Of a DNA stretch of 64,000 nt, positions 56,871 through 64,000 are shown piece by piece. Position numbers and translations under genes: made by a program. The notes under the pieces were generated by a model. That model worked only from the letters and a program-made list of their open reading frames with translations, was not told the DNA's origin and searched no databases. Source of the DNA: Tremella fuciformis (lineage: Eukaryota; Basidiomycota; Tremellomycetes; Tremellales; Tremellaceae). The stretch covers positions 64,501-128,500 of the forward strand of contig CP136495.1 of NCBI GenBank assembly GCA_032768795.1, written 5' to 3'. Positions within the stretch are counted from its first letter, which is position 1. Each line of letters begins with the position of its first letter.

Positions 56871-58814
56871 TCAGGCCTTGAGAGTAGAGTTCTCGACTAG
56901 CTCCACCCGACCCGAGTCTTCCTTCTCCTCGCCGAGCTTGTCTTTGCCATCTTCCTCACGCGCGTCACGCAGAGTGTGCATGGCGGCGAGAGCCTTCTCT
57001 CGGCCGTCCTTGACACCACCGTAGTCGAGGATGAGCGAGGCCTCCTCGACAGTGAGCCGCGAGGTCTCAGGGTAGCAGAAGTAGATGAGGAAGAAGTAGC
57101 ACGTGTCGACGGCGATGTAGACGATGTAGTACTTCCAGCCGATGGCTGCGAGCGCGACGGGGTTGGCAAACTGGTTGAAGGCGTTGCCGCAGTTCTGAGC
57201 AAGGATGAACAAGGCCATACCTGCCTATCAGCGGGATCCACCTGCCATGAGAGCGATATTCACCTTTGGCACGCAGGTTGTAAGGCAGAATTTCAGACGC
57301 GTAGGCGTACGGCAGCGGCACCCAGGCAAAGTTGTACACGCCGTAGTAGAGGTAGAGGAAGGGCACCGCGGCGATACCGTATTGATTCCCCCTGCCCATC
57401 TTGAAGGCAGCCGACAGGCCGCATACGAACGTGAAGCAGATGACCATGCCGACCTGCGACGAGAGGAAGAGCGTTCGGCGTCCAAAACGGTCCACGTTCA
57501 GCGCAACCGCCTCGCTGATGATAAAGTTCCAGATGGACAGGCCGAGCTGCAGCGACAGCTGGCGGACGGGCTGGGTTATACCGACACTGCGCAAAACAGG
57601 CGTTAGGAACCACGAGACGATGCCGACACCGTTCATGTTGGTCCCCGCACCGGCAGAGATGAGGATGACCAGTCGACGGAGGTTGGCGCGGCTGCGGAAG
57701 AACTCAAGCTGCGTGCCTGTCAGCTACTACGATGCCCAAGGGAATGGGCTGTGACGCACGTATGAGGTCTTTTTGGCCTGGTTCTCGGCCTCGATAGCCG
57801 TGACAGTCTCATCGAGCTCCCACAAAACGAGGGGATCTTTCATATCCCCGTTGGCGTGACTATTGGCCATGACCCGACGAGCGTCTTCCACCCGACCTTG
57901 TTTCACGAGCCACTGATTCTTAGTTTCTCTGTGACTGCTGTTGCGCTGGACTCACACGAGGCGACTCGGGCATGTCGAAGATGAAAAGAAGAACGTTGAG
58001 AGGACCAACTACCTGCATCAAGCACGCCACTCGCCATCCCCAGTTGCCTGGCATGTAAAGACCGGCCACTATCTGGGTCAGTGACCACCACCCATCGTCT
58101 CGAGAGCTGCTCACAAGTGAAGACACCCGAGAGGATGGAACCCGAGAAAATGTAGGTATAGTAGAGAGTGGACAAGCTGGACCGAAGACGCGGGTGGGCG
58201 AGCTCTTGCACGACTGGCGGAGCGCAGACTTTGGCTATGGCACCACCGCAACCGACAATAACACGCGCTGTGCTGTTAGTGATGCCATCGACTAGCTCTC
58301 TTGGCCGCGTACTCACAGGCAAGGAACATGCCCTCATTCTGGGAGCAGGTCATGATGACAGAACCGATTATGACGAGAATGCAGCCGATCCAGATGGGGA
58401 CGCGGCGACCGAACTTGGTGGTGAGGCGTTCGGCGACGAACACACCTGGGATTCCGGGGAGGAAAAGGGTAGCGGCGAAGACACCGAGTCGAAGACCAGC
58501 GGGAGTGTGGAAGAACTTGTTCCATGCTGGGAGGGACTGGAGGCCACCGAGAAGACCCTGGTCATCTGAATCGTCAGCCTCACCTCGCTTTGGTAATGAA
58601 TGGCTCAAGGCGACTCACAGCCCAAGTAGTAAGAGCACAAGCCGGCTCCCACGCAGTGGCGCACGTTGGCACGTAGGCACTTGTCTTTCCACCATTTCTC
58701 GTTGGTGTTGTCTAGCCTATCAGCTACTGCTGGCGAAGCGTTGGCCGGTAGGGGGGATGTCAGAGGGTACTCACTGGGCACGTCCGCGAACGCCTGCTTG
58801 AAGTCTGACCGCAT
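56871..58814 (-). CDS. MFS sugar transporter (lactose permease/hexose type)
   Basis: This is a 12-helix sugar porter of about 520 residues in several exons. Start at 58814 gives MRSDFKQAFADVPSEYP; the upstream frame begins with GTG, not ATG. After an intron helix 1 reads YDQGLLGGLQSLPAWN, then ERLTTKFGRRVPIW, ARVIVGCGGAIAKVCAPP, SSLSTLYYTYIFSG and MPESPR. Later come DRFGRRTLFLSSQVGM and FAWVPLPYAYASEILP, and the C-terminal cytosolic PETSRLTVEEA followed by an acidic tail. The overall pattern is of fungal lactose/hexose permeases. A TATATAA box lies about 75 bp upstream. It shares a divergent promoter with the dehydrogenase at 59164. Confidence 0.88.
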
Positions 58815-59163
58815 CCTGTTGCCTTCCTGAGTCGGGAGTTTCGGGTGAGAGGGCACGACTGCGCTCCAGCTCCCTCGGCCCCTACTTATATATGCACAAT
58901 CCTGGTAGTACGAATCAGAGATCCGACTTTGCCAGGGTTACTCACCGGGCCCCCTCTGGAGACTCCAGCGAGCCGGCAACATCGACGCGATCGAATCAGC
59001 TCACCGCCGAATGGTCGGACCGAACCCGTGCTTGCCGATTCCGACTTGCTCTTCCATCGGCTCGCACCAAGGAGTCGCAAGCTTCGGTGGGCGCTATACA
59101 TTGGTGTTGTAAGTGGAACTTTACATCCAGCAACACAGCTTGTCTCGATTGTGAACAACAAAA
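58815..59163. promoter_or_regulatory. Divergent promoter, sugar transporter / polyol-type dehydrogenase
   Basis: A 349 bp gap. TTATATATG at 58887-58894, read on the minus strand, is a TATA box about 75 bp from the transporter start. Divergent pairing suggests co-regulation of uptake and first oxidation. Confidence 0.55.
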
Positions 59164-60419
59164 ATGACATTTACCAACGGCACTGAATCCACCGCTGTCG
59201 CGGGCAGCAACGTCAACATTGTCTTGACCGGCAAAGAGACGGTCATTGTGGAGGACCGCCCCATCCCGAAATGCGGCCCCAAAGACTTGCTCGTGAAGAT
59301 CATGGCGACTGGAATGTAGGTCTTTCGATCCGAAGCTATGAATGTGCAGTTTACCCTTCCAGCTGCGGCTCTGACCTGTCCTACTACTACAAGGGCGGCA
59401 TTGGAACGTACATCGTCAAGAAGCCCTTGGTACTCGGCCACGAGTCGTGCGGTATCGTCTGTGAGGTCGGCTCGGAGGTCACTGGAAACTACAAGATCGG
59501 CGACAGAGTTGCTGTCGAGCCTGCTCTTCCTTGCCGGACATGCAAGAACTGCCGCTCGGGACACTTCAAGTGAGCCCGATTGGGTAGCTGCGGGGGAAGA
59601 GGGCTGATGGGACAGCTACTGCTCAAATGACACGTACATGGCTTCCCCACCGACTGACGGCACCATGTGCCAGTGGTATGCCTGCCCGGAGACCAACGCC
59701 GTACTCGTGCCCTCCAATATCCCCTGGGAGGTGACGGGCAGCATCCAACCTCTGGCCATCTCCGTCCATATCGCCCGCCGTGCCGGTCTTCGAGCCCACC
59801 AGACGGTCGCCATCTTTGGCTGCGGGCCCCTCGGTATGCTCTGTATGGCTGTCGCAAAGGCGTACGGCGCCAGGAAGATTCTCGCAGTGGACATCAGCGA
59901 GAAGCGTCTCGCCTTTGCCAAGAACTACGCTGCAACGCATACCTACCTGCCGCAGCGACGGCCTGCCAACGAGGAGCCAACGGAGTGGAGTGCAGGCATA
60001 GCCGCCAAAATCCTCGAGGACATGGGCGAGACTGGCGGTGTGGACCTCGTCATCGAGGCCAGTGGCGCCGAGCCTTGCATGCACCTCGGCATCGCTGTCT
60101 TGCGGACTGGCGGAACCTGTAGGCTTTGCTTGGCTCACGCGAGTGCCTCTGGCTGACATGCCCAGACCTCCAGGCAGGAATGGGTGCTCCCGCTGCCAAC
60201 TTCCCTGTCCTCCAGATTGCCACACGCGAGCTGAACATCCTCGGCTCCCTTCGATATACCGCTGGCTGCTTTGAGGACGCTATCGACCTTCTCAGCCGTG
60301 GCGCGGTCGACCTTAAACCGCTCGTCACCAAAACATACGCGCTGAAAGACGCCGAGGACGCGTTCCAGGCATGCAAGGCGGGAACCGAGATCAAGATTGT
60401 CATCATGAACCAGCAGTAG
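59164..60419 (+). CDS. Medium-chain polyol dehydrogenase (sorbitol/xylitol dehydrogenase-like)
   Basis: This zinc MDR enzyme of about 360 residues is in four exons. A 45-50 nt intron restores ATGICGSDLSYYYKGG with the first catalytic Cys. GHESCGIVCEVGSEV gives the His and Glu region. Structural zinc Cys are in PCRTCKNCRSGHFKYC. The NAD site reads VAIFGCGPLGMLCMAVAKAYGA, then VDISEKRL. The C-terminal exon ends KAGTEIKIVIMNQQ. Members oxidise sorbitol, xylitol or L-arabinitol to the ketose. Divergent from the sugar transporter and upstream of an aldolase, so a polyol or sugar route is likely. Exact substrate not readable. Confidence 0.87.
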
Positions 60420-60720
60420 TTTAGAGTCCAGTAGAAATCCGTCACATATCATTCCACTCAGTCAGTCCTTGTGCCAATGCATGTCCTGCCGCCTTCATGT
60501 GTTCTCTCCCTATAAGGGCGTAGGGCAAGCACCCGATTCGGCTGCTCTGCCGTGTCCGTAACGGACCGTTCCGCCTCATCCGAAGGCGTTCGGCATGCTC
60601 TGGACCTGAATTTCGCCCTCGCCGGGCTGCAGATTACCGCTATGGCCATGCACGTAAAGGTCAGCGTTGCTCATGACCACCTGATCATAGACAGACACCC
60701 TCCCACAAAGTTACAACATC
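60420..60720. other. Intergenic region, no gene seen
   Basis: A 301 bp gap between two genes on the same strand. It should hold the terminator of the dehydrogenase and the promoter of the aldolase; no distinct motif stands out. Confidence 0.4.
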
Positions 60721-61746
60721 ATGCCAAACACCACTTCCATCCGCGCCGGTCTCGCCAAGGGCTCTGCTCTTGGGTTCTGGTTGACGTGAGCGGCCGCGAC
60801 AGTAGACGAGCATCACAAGGACTGACCGGGTAGCTTTCCCTCTACCGCTCTCGCAAAGACCATTTTGAACAACGGGGACTTTGACTGGGTGCTCGTGGAC
60901 GCCGAGCATGGCCTCATCTCCGACAAGGACTACTTCGATGTGTGTCTCGCTTCACTTTGATGGCAGGGTCTGCCGTGCTGACGCTGTGCAGCTCAACACA
61001 GCCATCGCTTCGTCAGGAGCGTCTCCCATCATCCGCATTCCTACGGGCGAGGAATGGCTGATCAAGCGCGCCCTCGATGCGGGCGCACACGGAGTCATGA
61101 CTCCCATGTGCAACACTGCTGTTCGTCCGTGTTCTCCGCCATGCTTGGCTGACAAACGCAGGAAGACGCCGCCCGTATCGTCAAGTACTCAAAGTACCCG
61201 CCTTTAGGCACACGCGGCTTCGGTCCCATGTTCGCGCCTTCCAGCTTGGGCTTCAAGACCGAGCCAGAATACGCGGCCGAGGCGGACAACTCGCTCATGG
61301 TCATCGTCCAAATCGAGAGCAAAGCGGGCGTGGACAACGTCGAGCAGATTGCCTCGGTCCCAGGTGTGGACTGCCTGTTCATCGGTACGTCGCCTCGCCC
61401 GTACTCGACGTGAGTGGTGTTCCTGACTCGTTTCCAGGCCCCTTTGACCTGGCCAAACAGCTTGGTGTGGTTCGCAAAGGTCCTGAACACGAGGCGGCCA
61501 TCCAGAAGGTCCTCAAAGCCACTCACGCAGCGGGCAAGGCGGCAGCGATCTTCTGTAAGTCCCGATCCTCCCAAGTTACGTGGTACTGACGCAGCAGGTA
61601 CTGACGGTGCCGACGCCAAGAAACGTCTGGAGGACGGATTCGACATTGTGTCTGTCACGACCGACATTGGGGTCGTCTCGCAGGGTTTCCAGAATGCCAT
61701 GGCACAGCTCAAGGGCGTCAAAGCCGGCGAGCGAAACGGGTACTAA
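60721..61746 (+). CDS. HpcH/HpaI-family aldolase (second)
   Basis: Exons give about 265 residues. The start MPNTTSIRAGLAKG joins across an intron to FPSTALAKTILNNGDFDWVL, then VDAEHGLISDKDYFD. Later motifs are PIIRIPTGEEWLIKRALDAG, HGVMTPMCNTAED, GTRGFGPMFA, VQIESKAGVDNVEQI and FIGPFDLAKQLG, all typical. This is nearer to 2-dehydro-3-deoxyglucarate/4-hydroxy-2-oxoheptanedioate aldolases than the copy at 28479, which has the MGIPSEWDNP block. It would split a 2-oxo-deoxy sugar acid or similar into pyruvate and an aldehyde, fitting the polyol context. It is convergent with the oxygenase gene. Confidence 0.87.
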
Positions 61747-61898
61747 GACTAGAAGAGGTAGTGAGTGGTTCTGGTAGTGACCCAATGCATATATACGTGT
61801 CCCTGAGGAATTCTGACGAAACAACTGGGCACACTGAACGATCGTGGTGTTTTCCAACAGCGGCGGTGAACAAACTCGTACATTCGGCAACGACGCTA

Positions 61899-63332
61899 CT
61901 AGATCTGACGGTACACTTTGACGCCACCGACAATGTGCTCCCTGTGAGGGACACCATTGATCTCCACATACTTGGAAGTGGGCTCCTGGGCGTTTTTGTT
62001 CCGCAACGTCTTCCATTCGCCGAACTTGGGGATCCGCACGGGTCAGCACAAGCAGTGCTGCAAACAAGGGCAAGCTGAACTCACCTCCTCTCCTGCCGAG
62101 AGCGCCTTGCAGAATGCACCGTATACCTCAGAGTCGGTCTGCAGACCCATCTGCTTGACGAGGGGAGCATCATGTATCGGCTCGAGCACAAGATTCTGGT
62201 CGGCGTGGTTGAACGAGCAGACGGAGATACGCGCGTATTTGGCTTGGTCGGCGGGAGGCTTGCACACTGGCGGTAAGCAACTGGTCACATGCTGTGCAAG
62301 GTATGGGTGAACTCACCTCTATGTCGAGTGGCCTTGAAGATGCCGCCTGACAGGATCTCCATCACGTCTCCCAAGTTGCAAACGAGCGCTCCCTTCTTGT
62401 ACGGCACATAGCGCCACTTCTGATCCTGACCGAGCATCTGCAGGCAGGTGACCGGCTGACTGGGGAGGAGAGTGGTCGCCCCATGGTCGGTATGGTTGGG
62501 CAGGATGTTCTGGGTCGTCTTGGCGTCTTCCCCAAGTACTGGATGGTAGACCTGGAAACGGCAGTACGACGAATACGGGAGGATGCTGTTCTTGCCGGGG
62601 ATCTTGTTCCAGAGATAGTCGTCTGGCAGACCCAAGATGCGCGACAGGAGAGTGTACAGTCGACGCCCGACCTGGTTGTGCATGTGCTACAGCCGCTCAG
62701 CAGGAATATCACGTGCGAAACGGAGCACTTGCGTCGGCGTACGCCAGAATCTCGTCCGCGAAAGGGAGAATACCCGGTGGTAGCTTGCCTTCTTCCCAAC
62801 AAGCGCCGTAAAAGTTGTACGCCTCGATATAGTCATACGAAGTCCTGCCTTTCTGCACGAGTCAGCCTCCGACTTAGAAAATACGCAGTGAGACAGACAC
62901 GTACCTCTCCCCAGCCATAAGGGGGCTTGTAGCCCATCCACTCCCCACTTTCGCGATCCCACTCAAACTTCTTCTTGTCTTCCTCGGTCATGGCTCCGCC
63001 AGCAACCACCCAGTTGGCAATGTCGAAGATACGTTGTAGCTGTCCATCAGCTCAAACACCTCATTTGGGGCCCGAAGACGCACGTCGTCAACCGACGCTC
63101 CATGGTTCTCAATCAGCAAGAATCCCTCATTGGTCAATGCATCCTTGGCCGTTTGCTGCACCTGCGCTTGTTGCTCAGGTGTGCCATCAAGCAGCGAGAG
63201 GTCGAGGACGCGTAGCGACTGCCATTCGAGGTCCTCCTTGGTCTCTGGCGGTGGAACCCAGGCGGGGATAGCAGGTTTGCCGGCTTTGTTCAGCTTGAGC
63301 TTGGGCAAAGGCCCGAGGGTCTGGATTGCCAT
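61899..63332 (-). CDS. 2-Oxoglutarate/Fe(II)-dependent dioxygenase (isopenicillin N synthase-like)
   Basis: This cytosolic oxygenase has about 410 residues. Start at 63332 (MAIQTLGPLPKLKL) leads to LRVLDLSLLDG and then DALTNEGFLLIENHG, the N-terminal substrate-binding region. An exon carries WMGYKPPYGWGE. The catalytic facial triad is visible: His and Asp in NHTDHGATTLL, the distal His in FKATRHR where Arg also binds 2-oxoglutarate. Late exons give SVCSFNHADQNLVLEP and the end HIVGGVKVYRQI at 61899. It resembles fungal homologues of unknown substrate that are related to plant and fungal hydroxylases of small molecules. No pathway link to the sugar genes can be shown. Confidence 0.83.
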
Positions 63333-63753
63333 GGCGTCAACAGAGTCGTGAATGAGCGGGCAAGGGTTGGACAGGATACGTAAGTGCAATTGTCCTGACT
63401 TTCCCATAACAAATTGGCGATTCAAATAACCAACTTGTCAAATGTAATGCCATACGGTTCGGCTCGAGGGGTCCCAGGTTCGGAGAGAGTTCGGGCCCCA
63501 TGGGTCGGCAGAGAACGCCGACTCCGATCATCGGGATCGGGTTTCGGCGTTCATCAAAAACGCCACAAACACCTTCCTTTCGGCCTGATCGGGTGCCTTG
63601 TTCAAAGGATGGGGCCGATCATTGCCAATCACCGCACCAACTCCGAGCCCAAGAACCTGTTCGGTCGCATGGATGCATACCAAGCATAAACCAGGCGTGG
63701 AGAATGCTACCAGGTGTACGACTCTGACTATCCCGTGACGACGTCTCTGCATG
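63333..63753. promoter_or_regulatory. Upstream region of the dioxygenase
   Basis: A 421 bp gap, promoter of the dioxygenase and 3 prime flank of the next gene. It has several scattered TTCGG and CCGA triplets (63450-63545) but no clean inverted repeat. Confidence 0.4.
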
Positions 63754-64000
63754 TCAGCTTGGGATCTGATGCAGACTCTCTGCGACGACTGACGTGTAAG
63801 AGTCCTCTGGCAACCGCAAACCGTCGTGAATCGAGATACCCATCAGACGACCGCCGTCGACGGTCAGCAAGGCGTAATTCATGTACGCTCCAGCGGGACT
63901 AGAAAGCATGATGACGGGACCAACAATCTCCTCTGGGCGACCCGCACGGCCCGCTGTGCAACGCTTCGCGGCTTTCTCTGCTTGCTCGACCATCTTGTAC
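63754..64000 (-). CDS. SDR C-terminal part, runs off the right edge
   Basis: Only the last 80 or so codons are inside the window. [15 protein letters not shown] and [26 protein letters not shown] match the C-terminal region of classical SDR enzymes, where the Gly-Gly ends the final strand. The protein ends LHQIPS at 63754. The cofactor motif and YxxxK lie outside, so the reaction cannot be judged. Confidence 0.8.
   Translation of the reverse strand, partial: YKMVEQAEKAAKRCTAGRAGRPEEIVGPVIMLSSPAGAYMNYALLTVDGGRLMGISIHDGLRLPEDSYTSVVAESLHQIPS

Overview
The window looks like chromosomal DNA of a basidiomycetous yeast, most likely a tremellomycete. Genes are dense and on both strands. Most are split by many 37-75 nt GT-AG introns, usually with a CTGAC-like branch site just before the acceptor. 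The proteins belong to typical fungal metabolic families. I see no rRNA, tRNA or CRISPR. Species assignment is inference. Gene ends were set by joining open frames across visible splice sites, so internal exon borders are less certain than the calls.

Left part (1-9.6 kb): a truncated sugar-type MFS transporter, divergent from a Zn2Cys6 regulator, then a GH3 glycosidase, an alpha/beta hydrolase and a striking intronless 677-residue trypsin-fold protease.

Aromatic module (about 9.6-30 kb): RraA-type aldolase, SDR, salicylaldehyde/vanillin-type aldehyde dehydrogenase, fumarylacetoacetate-hydrolase-family enzyme, Zn2Cys6 regulator, gentisate 1,2-dioxygenase, salicylate-hydroxylase-type flavin monooxygenase, zinc alcohol dehydrogenase, lactonase-type metallo-beta-lactamase, a 6-methylsalicylate-decarboxylase-like amidohydrolase, a second SDR, an HpcH/HpaI aldolase and a small Dabb protein. 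Together they read as a route that oxidises an aromatic alcohol, aldehyde or acid to gentisate, opens the ring and cleaves the product to central metabolites. The second SDR is broken by a 550 bp element with identical 129 bp terminal direct repeats and a 5 bp target duplication, a recent insertion of a miniature LTR-type element.

Middle part (30-46 kb): 5-oxoprolinase/hydantoinase, an anion:cation-type MFS permease with a GC-AG intron, a Zn2Cys6 regulator, an aspartate aminotransferase, a patch of fused gene relics, a small secreted cysteine-rich protein that only appears after splicing, and a fourth Zn2Cys6 regulator.

Right part (46-64 kb): a sugar and glycan module with GH38 alpha-mannosidase, sulfatase, Atg22-like transporter, aldose 1-epimerase, sugar transporter, polyol-type dehydrogenase, a second HpcH/HpaI aldolase, a 2-oxoglutarate/Fe(II) oxygenase and the end of an SDR at the window edge. 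Several divergent promoters carry CGG/CCG inverted repeats of the type bound by Zn2Cys6 dimers.
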